From assembly GCA_029260635.1 (NCBI GenBank), contig JAJDCW010000243.1, forward strand, positions 1-39,118: a DNA stretch of 39,118 bases, in the 5' to 3' direction. Under the pieces are notes generated by a model. That model was not told where the DNA came from. It saw only the letters and a program-made list of their open reading frames with translations, and made no database searches. The stretch comes from Phycisphaeraceae bacterium (GTDB lineage: Bacteria; Planctomycetota; Phycisphaerae; Phycisphaerales; Phycisphaeraceae). This document shows positions 24,880 through 33,447 of this stretch, in pieces (the stretch's first letter is position 1; each line of letters opens with the position of its first letter). Made by a program: the position numbers and the translations under genes.

Positions 24880-27800
24880 TTAATCGAAGGTGGTCAGTTC
24901 CAGCCGCTTCTGCGAGCCGGGGTACTCGATCATGGCCTTGAACTTCGGGGCGCTGTCGGTGGACTGGTCCTGGTAACGCAGGTGTCCCCATGAGCCCCAC
25001 TGGTCGCGGCGGCCGACGTAGTTGAACATGACGTTCGCTGAGCCACCGGCCCGTTCGAACTCGAACATGTTCTGCTGGTACAGATCATACATCTTCGGGT
25101 GATCCTGCGCCGCGATGAGCTGGGCCTTGTGGGGCTTGTTCCGCCCGCCGTCGGCCAAGTGCTGACCGCCCTCGTAGGCGATGAGCCTGATCGGACGACC
25201 CAGCGAGTCGCTGTACTCACGGGCCAACTCGCCGTGCTCGGAGTAGTAACGGCGGTTATCCGTCACGATGTTCTCCTCGAGGATATCGATGATGTCCTCT
25301 ACACTGGTCGAGCTGGTCATCGCGTTCTCTTCGCTGGAACGCAGGCTGAAATACGTCGAGCAGGAGATCGCATCGAACCGGCCGTTCAGACGCTCCAGCA
25401 GCTTGCCGGTGCCCCAGGAGAGGGCGGCCTGAGCCGCGGCGACGCGGACCATCCGGCTAGAGTCGTTGCTCCAGACATCGGACCAGACCCCGAAGTCCCG
25501 GCGGGCCTCGGCGGCCCATTTGTCGAAGAACGGCAGCGAGAGGGACTTACCATCGCCTTCGTTCCTGACCCACGTGTGGACCTCGAACTGGCTGTTCCAG
25601 ACCTCGTTGGACCATTCGACGTAGACCTTGCCGTCCGCGTGCAGGCTGTTCTTAACCAGCTCGGCGAAGCGGCGGACGTAGTCGTCGTCGGCCTGGGCGG
25701 GCATGCAGACCCAGGGGTCGGCACCCAGCTCGTTGGCCAGCTCAATAATCAACTCGATCGCCACGCCTTCCGCGCCACCCTGGGTGTAGTAGGATGGGCG
25801 GACACGGTCGGACCAGACGCGCTGGTCGGTCGTGTTCGTGTGCTGCCAGTCCATGAACCGCAGGGTCTTGAAGGGCTTGAGCCTCTCGACAAACAGCGGG
25901 TGGAACGAGCTTGGGTGATCGACCAGGTCCTCGTGGATAATCTTGACGTTACGCACGTGGTTGTTGGGGTTAGAGTTCTCGATCCGCATGTACATGCCGT
26001 GGTCACCGGGGGTGACGTTGACCTCGATGCGGCCTGGCTGGCGTGATGAGACATTGGCATCCCAGTCGAAGACGATGTCGCCCTCGCCGTCGTAGGTGCA
26101 GATGTACTTGCCGCCGGGATAGTGCCCGTCGGTGGCGTTGTACATGTAGGTATGCACGGCCTGGCCCGGGTTCAGGATGGGCCAGCCATCGGAGTCTGTG
26201 GCGATGTCGTCGCCGGTGTCCCAGGTCCGGCCGCCGGTGTTGGTCGGGAGCCAGGGGCGTGACTGACGCATGACGTCGGTGAAGACCCATTCACGCGACC
26301 AGTAGCTCACGAACGAGAGGTTCATCCCCAGGACGGGGTGCTGGTTGGCGTTGACGACGGTGACCGGTGTGGTGTTGTCATTGTTGTCGGTGCCGGTGTC
26401 TGTACCGGTATCGGTGCCGGTGTCGCCACCCGCGGAACCGCCGCCGGTGCTGCCACCGCTTGTCGAGCCACCAGAACCCGTATCGCCGCCGTCGACGACG
26501 GGCTCATCGGCAGGCACGTCTACCACCGGCTCATCTACGACAGGTTCATCGGTGCCGGTGTTGGTGGTGCCGTCGTCGGGCGTTGCGTTGCCGGTGTTGT
26601 CGGCGGGCTCTTCGCCATAGGGGGCTTGGACAACGATATCGTGCGTCCGCTTGTAGACGGTCGTGTTATCCACGCGGTACAGCAGCTGCAGCTGGCTGCG
26701 GCCGGGCTGGAGCAGGGCGAGCTTGCTCGCGGGGATGGTCCAGGGACCGGCGTTGTTGTAGTGAGCGAACTCGTCGACCATGCCCCAGGTCGCCGACGAC
26801 CAGGCCAGGATCAGGACGGTGGCGTTATCAGGCAGCTCGCGGTCAACATTGAACGGCAGGTCGATCCCCTCGCCCAGACGATAGGTGCCGGGCATGTTCG
26901 ATGGGAACGCCACGACCGGGTCGGGTAGAGTCACGGCGTTGTCAACCGAGAAGTTGATCGTGAACGTATCGGTCTGATCACCATCGATCAGTGACGCGAC
27001 GGTCAGGACGTAATCGCCGTTGGGGTGCTTGGAGGAGTCCCATGTCTTGGTATCGCCCAGGAAGACGTAGGGGGCGTCCACCTCGGTGTACGTCAATTCA
27101 TCGGGGCCGTCGATATTGAAGATGATCTCGTCGGGCGTGTCGCCGTCGATCGTTGCCTCGATCTTGACGGCACCGGTGACGATCTGGTTGTTGCTGATAC
27201 CAGTGACACTGACGATCTTGGTCGGGTCGGTCACGACCGGATCGGGTGTCTCGTTACCGATATCGACGGTGTCATCACGGGTGACGACGGTGACATCGTG
27301 GAACTTGCGGTACTGAACGACGGAGTCTTCACGGTAGAGCAACTGGATCTGGATACGGCCGTCGGGCAGCGTATCGAGCATGGCAGCCGATAGACGCGGA
27401 TCGTTATTGTTGAGTGTGTAAGCAAAACCGGACACGATCTCGCTGCGGTCGTTGTCCCACGCGATGGCGAGGATGTCGGCGTTGCCGGGCAAAGTGCCTT
27501 GGACATTGACACCGATCGAGGCGCCGCTGCCGTGCTCGAACGTGTCGGGCGCGTCGCCGGCGAAGCTGATGACGGGCTGCGTGCTGTTACTCGAGTCCGT
27601 GTTAGAATCGGAAGGCGTGCTTGTGTCGGTCGAAGCCGCGCTGACCAGTTCGGTGCGCAGGCGGTCCTTCTGGTCAAGGTCATCCTGCTTGACCGCGTCG
27701 TGGTCCACGGTGAAGTTGACCGCGATGGAGTCGACAACCTGGCCGTCCTTGATGGCCTTGATGCGCATCGTGTAGGCACCCTCGCGGGCCCTGCCGGTGT

Positions 27801-28113
27801 TCCAGTAGCGCGGGTTGCCCTTCTTGTTGCTCAGGAAGAAGTAGGGGTCTTTGGTGCGCACGGAGGTGCGTGACAAAGGCCCGCTGAGCGCGAAGACGAC
27901 CTGATCGGGGTCGCCGCTGACACGGGCGGTGATATTGGTCTTGCCGTTGACGACCGCGCCGTGGTCGATGCCGAGCACCTGGCGGATAGCGGGGGCTTCT
28001 GCCCGGGCCGTTTCGGCGGTCATGGCGACCGTGGCGATGACCATCAGGGCCATCAGCACGGGCCTGCAAAGCAGGCGTACGACGTTAATGCGGTTGCTTG
28101 GGATACGACTCAT
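24880..28113 (-). CDS. Large secreted protein: two pairs of Ig-like domains, linker, clan GH-A-like glycosidase domain
   Basis: From the ATG at 28113 the product has 1077 residues. A signal peptide (about 1-38, ending near ETARA) is followed by four beta-rich domains in A-B-A-B order. The A units (about 40-138 and 293-391) share a G-x-V-x-I/T-A-x-[VI]-x-G-D pattern and end in NFTVD/NFSVD. The B units (about 176-278 and 396-500) share ILAIAW/ILILAW and QLLYR. A Gly/Thr/Asp-rich linker (about 500-585) comes next. The last 490 residues contain VYVEWSNEVWN near 831 (Asn-Glu acid/base of clan GH-A) and LIAYEGGQHL near 976 (candidate nucleophile). It may trim or bind the EPS outside the membrane. 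An upstream ATG at 28164 is unlikely because GGAG lies 6 nt before the ATG at 28113. The GH family cannot be named by eye. Confidence 0.8.
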   Translation of the reverse strand: MSRIPSNRINVVRLLCRPVLMALMVIATVAMTAETARAEAPAIRQVLGIDHGAVVNGKTNITARVSGDPDQVVFALSGPLSRTSVRTKDPYFFLSNKKGNPRYWNTGRAREGAYTMRIKAIKDGQVVDSIAVNFTVDHDAVKQDDLDQKDRLRTELVSAASTDTSTPSDSNTDSSNSTQPVISFAGDAPDTFEHGSGASIGVNVQGTLPGNADILAIAWDNDRSEIVSGFAYTLNNNDPRLSAAMLDTLPDGRIQIQLLYREDSVVQYRKFHDVTVVTRDDTVDIGNETPDPVVTDPTKIVSVTGISNNQIVTGAVKIEATIDGDTPDEIIFNIDGPDELTYTEVDAPYVFLGDTKTWDSSKHPNGDYVLTVASLIDGDQTDTFTINFSVDNAVTLPDPVVAFPSNMPGTYRLGEGIDLPFNVDRELPDNATVLILAWSSATWGMVDEFAHYNNAGPWTIPASKLALLQPGRSQLQLLYRVDNTTVYKRTHDIVVQAPYGEEPADNTGNATPDDGTTNTGTDEPVVDEPVVDVPADEPVVDGGDTGSGGSTSGGSTGGGSAGGDTGTDTGTDTGTDNNDNTTPVTVVNANQHPVLGMNLSFVSYWSREWVFTDVMRQSRPWLPTNTGGRTWDTGDDIATDSDGWPILNPGQAVHTYMYNATDGHYPGGKYICTYDGEGDIVFDWDANVSSRQPGRIEVNVTPGDHGMYMRIENSNPNNHVRNVKIIHEDLVDHPSSFHPLFVERLKPFKTLRFMDWQHTNTTDQRVWSDRVRPSYYTQGGAEGVAIELIIELANELGADPWVCMPAQADDDYVRRFAELVKNSLHADGKVYVEWSNEVWNSQFEVHTWVRNEGDGKSLSLPFFDKWAAEARRDFGVWSDVWSNDSSRMVRVAAAQAALSWGTGKLLERLNGRFDAISCSTYFSLRSSEENAMTSSTSVEDIIDILEENIVTDNRRYYSEHGELAREYSDSLGRPIRLIAYEGGQHLADGGRNKPHKAQLIAAQDHPKMYDLYQQNMFEFERAGGSANVMFNYVGRRDQWGSWGHLRYQDQSTDSAPKFKAMIEYPGSQKRLELTTFD
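26388..26424 (-). repeat. Short tandem repeat coding for (Asp-Thr-Gly-Thr)n linker
   Basis: Near-identical 12 bp units encode DTGTDTGTDTGTD in the linker of the large secreted protein. A second low-complexity stretch (about 26490-26560) encodes EPVVD units. Such repeats can change in length by slippage. Confidence 0.6.
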
Positions 28114-28467
28114 TACTAACTCCATAACTTCTTTAAGACAACGAATTCCCTGGTTCGCGCCCAATCCGGGCGAGGTATCGTGTCAATTAGCCAATTCAGG
28201 CAAGGTCAAAGCAACCCCTACTGCCTAAGTTTTCCATGTTGCGTGGTCCCCGCGGACTGCCTGAACGCTGCAACCGTTGCGGCCGGAATGATTGGGAGGC
28301 GGTGTGTCAGGTTATGGGACGAGGATGCGGCCGCGGCGTTTCAGGGGCACCCCCGCCAATTTAAATGATGGATATGAGTAGCAGGCCCGGCGCGCCGATG
28401 ATTCACAGTGTGGACAATTCGGGATGTCTCTCGGTGAATCTACACGGTGTATCTGATATAGCTATCA
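28114..28467. other. Divergent intergenic gap between the glycosidase-like gene and a plus-strand GT2
   Basis: No gene is visible. The gap must hold the promoter of the long minus-strand EPS operon and that of the plus-strand GT2. Minus-strand TTGACC and TTGACA hexamers occur near 28190-28210, but neither has a matching -10 at normal spacing. The part next to the GT2 is AT-rich (about 28440-28485). Confidence 0.4.
28120..28123 (-). promoter_or_regulatory. Shine-Dalgarno deciding the start of the large secreted protein
   Basis: GGAG lies 7 nt upstream of the ATG at 28113 (six to seven intervening bases) and selects it over the in-frame ATGs at 28164 and 28125. Confidence 0.65.
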
Positions 28468-29709
28468 TTGAATAGACGTCCTATAACGGATCGAACCCTG
28501 TTGAGCAGCCCTACCCAACCAGAACAGAAAGCCGTTTCAGTCGAGCCCGTTGATCCATCCGGGAACTTCCCCGCGGATGTGTCGGTGGCCGTGATTGCAT
28601 ACAACGCGATCGAGACGCTGACGGTGTGCATGCAGGGGGTGGTAGATGCCGGCTGCCCGGCGGAGCGTGTGACGGTGTACGACGTCGCGAGCACCGACGG
28701 GTCGGGCCGTTGGCTTGCGGAACACTACCCCAGGGTACGTGTGGTAAGGCTTGAGCAGAACCTCGGCCCGAACCCGGCCCGCAACCTGGCGGTGACGCAG
28801 AGCCAGACGCCTTTCGTGGTCGTGATGGATTCGGATGTCCAGCTTTTGCCGGACACCGTGACCGGTCTACGAGAAGCAATCGGGGAAGATGATCGTATCG
28901 GGATTGCCACACCCGTGGTGATGTACGCGGACCGCCCGGATACCGTGCAGTACAGCCGGACTTATATCCATTTCCTGGCGGAGGCGAGCGCGGAGGTGGA
29001 TGACAAACCACTGTCTGAACTCTGTGGCCAGACGGCCCGGGTGGGGCTCGCCAGCGGCTGCGCCCCGCTGATCCGCAAGTCCGCCGCCGAGGATGTGGGG
29101 ATGTTCGAGGAGCGGTATTTCTTTGGGAAAACCGACGGTGAGTTCGCGTACCGGGTGACGCTGGGCGGTTGGCATATTGTTGAGCCGGCGTCCGTCCAGG
29201 TGCTGCATCACCACAACAAGCGAGGCAGCAAGTATTACATGCACCAGGTGCGAAACCGCTGGCACTTCATACTCAAAGACTTTCAATTCAGGACACTGCT
29301 GCTGGTGCTGCCGGTGCTGGTGGTGCACGAGCCGGCGCTGTTCCTGCTTCTGTTGATTAAAGGCAAAGCGGGGGAGTATGCCCGTGCGTTTGCTTCGATG
29401 TTCGCGTTACTGCCCTCACTGCCCGCCGACCGCAGGCGGGTGGCGCGTGCCCGTCGTGTCCACGACTGGCAGGTGCTGCGTGGCGACAGGCTGGTGATCC
29501 CGGGTGATATGAAAGGTGGCGTGCTCGGGTCACTGGTGACGGCTTACGGCGTGGTGCTGGAGAAGTACTGGCGGGCGGCCTGCGGCCTCTTAAAGCTCGT
29601 CAGCGGCCCATCAGAGGGGGCGGGCATCCCGGCCGATAGTTCGATCGAGCCCGTGGGCCGTGGGCTTGAAGATGACCCGACGACGAAATCACACATCAAC
29701 GCGGCGTGA
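28468..29709 (+). CDS. GT2 family glycosyltransferase
   Basis: This is a GT-A glycosyltransferase, the only glycosyltransferase on the plus strand. The domain opens with DVSVAVIAYNAIETL near 37-52, then YDVASTDGSG, LEQNLGPNPARNLAV and the metal-binding VVMDSDVQLLPDT near 117-130. GMFEERYFFGKTDGEFAYRV is the acceptor/catalytic part. A hydrophobic stretch lies near 272-295. The start is uncertain: the longest frame opens at TTG 28468, another TTG lies at 28501, and no ATG occurs before the conserved fold. Neither has a clear Shine-Dalgarno. Convergent with the acyltransferase gene that ends 52 bp away. Confidence 0.82.
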   Translation: MNRRPITDRTLLSSPTQPEQKAVSVEPVDPSGNFPADVSVAVIAYNAIETLTVCMQGVVDAGCPAERVTVYDVASTDGSGRWLAEHYPRVRVVRLEQNLGPNPARNLAVTQSQTPFVVVMDSDVQLLPDTVTGLREAIGEDDRIGIATPVVMYADRPDTVQYSRTYIHFLAEASAEVDDKPLSELCGQTARVGLASGCAPLIRKSAAEDVGMFEERYFFGKTDGEFAYRVTLGGWHIVEPASVQVLHHHNKRGSKYYMHQVRNRWHFILKDFQFRTLLLVLPVLVVHEPALFLLLLIKGKAGEYARAFASMFALLPSLPADRRRVARARRVHDWQVLRGDRLVIPGDMKGGVLGSLVTAYGVVLEKYWRAACGLLKLVSGPSEGAGIPADSSIEPVGRGLEDDPTTKSHINAA

Positions 29710-29761
29710 TTTCCGCCGGCTGTAGATAAACCAGATAATAAAACTTCTTGATTGCGCTTCT

Positions 29762-30661
29762 TTAAGTGTTTTTTGCTTTGCGGTCACGCAACAGCTTGGC
29801 GGGGACGCCGCCGACGATGCTGTATTCGTTGACCGACTTATTGACGACCGCGCCCGCAGCGATGGCGGAGTCCCGGCCGACCGTCACGCCGTCAAGCACG
29901 GTGACGTTCGCACCCAGCCAGCAGTGTTCCCCGATGTCGATCCCGCCCTTCTCAATCAGGGGCTGTTCGAGGATGGGGATATCGATGCGGTCCAGGCCGT
30001 GATTCCCCCCGGCGATGAGGTAGCAGTGCCCGGCGATCAGGACGTTCTCGCCTATCTTTAAGAGTGTTTCGCTGATCAGCGTGCAGTTGACAGAGATATT
30101 GACGCGGTCGGCCAGGCGGATCGACCCACCCTTGCAGCTGAGGATGCTGTTGCGCCCGATGATGCAGTCCGAGCCGATCTCAATGGTGGTCTCGGACTCG
30201 CCCTTGCCGTCGAGCACGGCGTTGTCATCGATGATGACGTTGTCTCCGAAGCGGACCCGGTGGGGGTGGCGGATGGTGACGTTTCGGCCGAAGACGACCT
30301 TGCGCCCGCAGGCGGCGAACATGTGTCGGTAGAGCTTCTGACGCAGCACCAGCCCCAGCGCCCCGGGGATCGAGCCGAACAGGCCCAGCAGCAGCTCGTA
30401 TTTCAGCAGCGCGAACAGCGACTGTTTGCCTACCGTCAATGCCATGTATTTCTTAAGCGCCGAGCCCTCGGTGTCCTTCATCATCTTGCGGACCTCGGAA
30501 TCCGCATCGACGACGCTGACCTTCCCTGCCATCTCGGCGGAGGGGCGGTGGGTCGGGTCCGGGGTGATGGTAGGCGGTACGGTGTCGGGCAACGGGGGCA
30601 TCCTCTGGGGGGCCGTTTTTGGCCCTTTCTTATGGGATTTCCAATCTACTTCTATCGTCAT
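29762..30661 (-). CDS. Hexapeptide-repeat acyltransferase (WbbJ/LbH type)
   Basis: The N-terminal 65 residues are polar. A short hydrophobic stretch lies near 95-107, then a left-handed beta-helix from about 125 to 285 (VVFGRNVTIRH, RFGDNVIIDDNAVL, CIIGRNSILS, KIGENVLIAGHCYLIAGGNHG, WLGANVTVLDGVTVGRDSAIAAGAVV), ending IVGGVPAKLLRD. The GGNHG His is the likely catalytic base. Such enzymes acetylate sugars or related acceptors. It starts 16 nt after the cyclase-YbbR gene and is probably the third gene of the mgtE operon, so its role may be separate from the EPS locus. Confidence 0.85.
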   Translation of the reverse strand: MTIEVDWKSHKKGPKTAPQRMPPLPDTVPPTITPDPTHRPSAEMAGKVSVVDADSEVRKMMKDTEGSALKKYMALTVGKQSLFALLKYELLLGLFGSIPGALGLVLRQKLYRHMFAACGRKVVFGRNVTIRHPHRVRFGDNVIIDDNAVLDGKGESETTIEIGSDCIIGRNSILSCKGGSIRLADRVNISVNCTLISETLLKIGENVLIAGHCYLIAGGNHGLDRIDIPILEQPLIEKGGIDIGEHCWLGANVTVLDGVTVGRDSAIAAGAVVNKSVNEYSIVGGVPAKLLRDRKAKNT

Positions 30662-30677
30662 CGGTCTTAGACGATGT

Positions 30678-31922
30678 TTAGTTAATCGGCGGGGTGCCGG
30701 CGGGTTTTGCCTGGTCGACCGGTGGCAGAGCCTGTTTGGCTCTCATATCCACGCGGACGATCCTGGGATCGATACGTTCCAGTGCCAGGTTCAGCGGCAG
30801 ACGTATCTGCCGGTCGGTGATGGCGATCGCGTTGCTGCCCGCGTGTGACTCCGCCAGGTCGATGGAGATCTTCAGGGAGCTGGGCTCCAGGAAGCGGAAG
30901 TTGCGGTCCAGCCCGGAGAGCGTCACCCGCGCCTCATTCGGCGGCGGATCGACCATGACATGACTGGCGGGCTGCCCGCGGTACTCGATCGGGACGACGT
31001 AGGTCCGCCGGACTGTCTGGGGGTTGTAGGCCAGCGCGAACCAGGCACCGACGGTCAGGGCGACGGCCAGAAGCTTTATCCAGCCGTTGCGGTAGACCAT
31101 TTGTTTCATGCCGCCTGACTGTTCGATGGGGAACCGGTCGATCAGAAACGACTCGACGTGCTCTTTCAATTCCGAGGTTGAGTCGACCGTTACGAGTTTA
31201 TCGGCCTCGGCGATGCTGACAACACCACGCTCCTCGGAGACGACGATCGCCATCGCGTCGGAACACTCGGCGAGCCCCAGGGCGGCGCTGTGTCGAGTGC
31301 CGCGTCCCGCGATCATGTCATGGTTCTTGGAGATCGGCAGGTGTGTCGCGAATTTATCGATCCGGCCTTGGTTGACCACCACGGCGCCGTCGTGGCCGGG
31401 CGAGCTTGAATCGAAGATGCTGAACAGCAGGGGCTGGCTGATATGCCCGCCCAGTTTTACCCCGCCGTCGATGTGCCGGTCAAGCGGGTCCGACCCTTCG
31501 AGCACGATTAAGGCACCGGTCTTAGCCCTCGCCAGCGTGAACGTGGCTTCGACCAGCGCATCGACATCGAACGGGAGCTGCGGTGACGCCTGCTTGAACC
31601 CACCGAGCCAGCGCACGCCGGCGATCCGCTCGAACATCCGGCGCAGGTCCTCCTGAAAGATCACCACGAGGATGATGATCAGCACCGCGAAGCCAGTCTG
31701 CAGCACGAGCGATACGAGAACCATATCGAAGGCGCGGGACAGGAAGTACAGGATCAGGACCAGGGTGACGCCGATCAACACACGGCGTGAAGCGGTCTCC
31801 TTGGACCAGATCAGCCCCCAGTAGACGATCGCCGACATCAGCAGGATGTCAACGGCGTCCACGACGCGGAAGTGCGCCCAGAACTCTTCCAGGAATGAAA
31901 TAAGGGTCTGCATCATCGACAT
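30678..31922 (-). CDS. Membrane diadenylate cyclase (CdaA/DacA type) fused to a YbbR domain
   Basis: The enzyme would make cyclic di-AMP from two ATP. Three N-terminal helices (about 20-90) match CdaA, followed by a DAC domain (about 110-245) with HDGAVVV near 175-181 (DGA motif) and GTRHSAALG near 207-215. The canonical second motif is RHR; the third residue here is Ser. Uniquely for the usual arrangement, the chain goes on with another helix (about 281-298) and a YbbR-type domain (about 305-395, opening TYVVPIEYRG and DPPPNEARVTLSG). YbbR domains form the separate regulator CdaR in Firmicutes. The 414-residue protein thus joins cyclase and regulator-like domain across the membrane. It starts 22 nt after the mgtE-like gene. 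Confidence 0.87.
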   Translation of the reverse strand: MSMMQTLISFLEEFWAHFRVVDAVDILLMSAIVYWGLIWSKETASRRVLIGVTLVLILYFLSRAFDMVLVSLVLQTGFAVLIIILVVIFQEDLRRMFERIAGVRWLGGFKQASPQLPFDVDALVEATFTLARAKTGALIVLEGSDPLDRHIDGGVKLGGHISQPLLFSIFDSSSPGHDGAVVVNQGRIDKFATHLPISKNHDMIAGRGTRHSAALGLAECSDAMAIVVSEERGVVSIAEADKLVTVDSTSELKEHVESFLIDRFPIEQSGGMKQMVYRNGWIKLLAVALTVGAWFALAYNPQTVRRTYVVPIEYRGQPASHVMVDPPPNEARVTLSGLDRNFRFLEPSSLKISIDLAESHAGSNAIAITDRQIRLPLNLALERIDPRIVRVDMRAKQALPPVDQAKPAGTPPIN

Positions 31923-31944
31923 GATACCCGTGGCCGGTCATTAC

Positions 31945-33264
31945 TTACAGAATCATCGGCTTGAACAGGACCGCGAAGCCAAGGAACGCGGCGAAGCCGA
32001 CGATATCGGTCACGGTCGTCAGGAAGATCGACGCGGACTGCGCCGGGTCCCGCCCCAGGGCCTTTAGGGCCAGCGGGATCATCGCCCCGGCGACCGCGGC
32101 GGCGACCATGTTGATCACCATCGCCAGCCCGATGACCAGCGCCAGGCCCGTGCTGGGCGTGAGGGTGTCACCCTCAATCATCCGCCAGGCGAAAACACAC
32201 AGCGACGTGACCACCGCGATACCGATGCCGTTGAACAGGCCGCCCATGGCCTCCTTGATGATGACGCGCTTCTTCATCCCGGGCATGATCTCGCGCAGGG
32301 ACAGGCCGCGCATCACCACGGCCAGGGACTGCGACCCGGTGTTGCCACCCTGACCGGCGACGACCGGGAGCAGCACGGCGAGCGCCGCCATCTGGGCGAT
32401 GATACCCTCGAACAGTCCGATCACCGCCGCGGCCATGAATGCCGTGAGCAGATTCACATACAGCCAGGGCAGCCGGGACTTCACCACCGTCGAGACCGGG
32501 GACAGCGCTCGCTCGTCCGCACCGGCACCCACGAGCTTCTGCAGGTCCTCGAACACTTCCTGCTCGGCGGACTCCAGCACGTCGTTGCGTTTGACCACGC
32601 CCAGCAGCCGGCCCTCGAAGTCGATCACGGGCAGGGAGATAAACTTGCGTTCCCGGAATATGTTCTGGGTCTGCTCACGGGTCGCGGTGTCTGGGAGGGT
32701 GACCAGGTCTCGGATGAGGATCGATTCGATCTTGTCGCGAGGCGAGGCCAGCAGCATCTCGCGCATGGTGACGACGCCGATGAGTTTCGATTCGCTGTCG
32801 GCGACGTAGAGGTAGTGCAGCACGTCCCGGGGTGTCTTGCGGATCCGTCTGATCGCTTCCTGCATGGTGAGGCTGGGGGTCAGGGACGCGACCCGGGGGT
32901 GCATGATGGCGCCGGCGGAGTCCGGCGGGTACTGCGCCAACGCACGCAGCGACCGGGCGACTTCTTCATCCAGGGTTGACAACACCTTCTCACGCAGCTC
33001 GTCATCCAGTTGCTGGACCACCGCCGACGCCGAACGCGGGCGCATGGTGGCGAGCAGGTCGCGTATCCGGTCGGGCTGGAGCGCAGAAACCAGCGCCTGC
33101 CCGGTCCCGGGGTTGAGCCGCTCCATCAGTGACGCCGCGACATTAATCGGCAGGCCGTTGAATAAGCGGAGCGCCTCGTCGGGTTTTAATAACTCAAAGG
33201 CGTTTGCAGCGTCTTTAGGGTGCTGTTCGACAAACACTCTTAGCAGGGATTCGAGGGGTTTCAT
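31945..33264 (-). CDS. mgtE: MgtE family magnesium channel/transporter
   Basis: The 439-residue protein starts MKPLESLLRVF and has the full MgtE order: an N-terminal helical Mg-sensing domain (about 1-105), a pair of CBS domains (about 107-235, with AIMHPRVASLTPSLTM and LVTLPDTATREQ), and five C-terminal membrane helices. The pore signature PVVAGQGGNTGSQSL is near 310-325, and a second conserved block (K-A-L-G-R-D-P-A-Q) precedes the last helices. A TTG further upstream in frame is unlikely; the ATG at 33264 fits the family. No magnesium riboswitch was recognised in the 183 bp upstream. Co-direction with the cyclase suggests a joint ion/osmotic role. Confidence 0.93.
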   Translation of the reverse strand: MKPLESLLRVFVEQHPKDAANAFELLKPDEALRLFNGLPINVAASLMERLNPGTGQALVSALQPDRIRDLLATMRPRSASAVVQQLDDELREKVLSTLDEEVARSLRALAQYPPDSAGAIMHPRVASLTPSLTMQEAIRRIRKTPRDVLHYLYVADSESKLIGVVTMREMLLASPRDKIESILIRDLVTLPDTATREQTQNIFRERKFISLPVIDFEGRLLGVVKRNDVLESAEQEVFEDLQKLVGAGADERALSPVSTVVKSRLPWLYVNLLTAFMAAAVIGLFEGIIAQMAALAVLLPVVAGQGGNTGSQSLAVVMRGLSLREIMPGMKKRVIIKEAMGGLFNGIGIAVVTSLCVFAWRMIEGDTLTPSTGLALVIGLAMVINMVAAAVAGAMIPLALKALGRDPAQSASIFLTTVTDIVGFAAFLGFAVLFKPMIL

Positions 33265-33447
33265 GCCGAGGCGTCCTGGCTGGGGGGTAACGGTTGAATG
33301 GTGATACCGGCACAATATACCACCCGGCCGCTCGGGGTCGCAGCGATCGGCTCAGGTTCACATGGGGCGTACCGGTTTATCCGGCCACGGTTATATCCCG
33401 TGGTCAATACCCGGTGTGATGCAGGATGGTTCCGTGATGGCTTGCGG

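Noticed and set aside
25099-26046. 315-residue plus-strand open frame
   Set aside because: Antisense to the glycosidase-like domain, which has signal peptide, repeats and catalytic motifs in the other strand.
26388-26560. Short repeats as a CRISPR array or mobile element
   Set aside because: The repeats are in frame and encode Asp/Thr/Gly and Glu/Pro/Val/Asp linker units; there are no unique spacers and no transposase or CRISPR-associated gene anywhere in the window.
33265-33447. Magnesium riboswitch (M-box) before mgtE
   Set aside because: The gap is short and no M-box-like paired core could be found by eye; no riboswitch is claimed.
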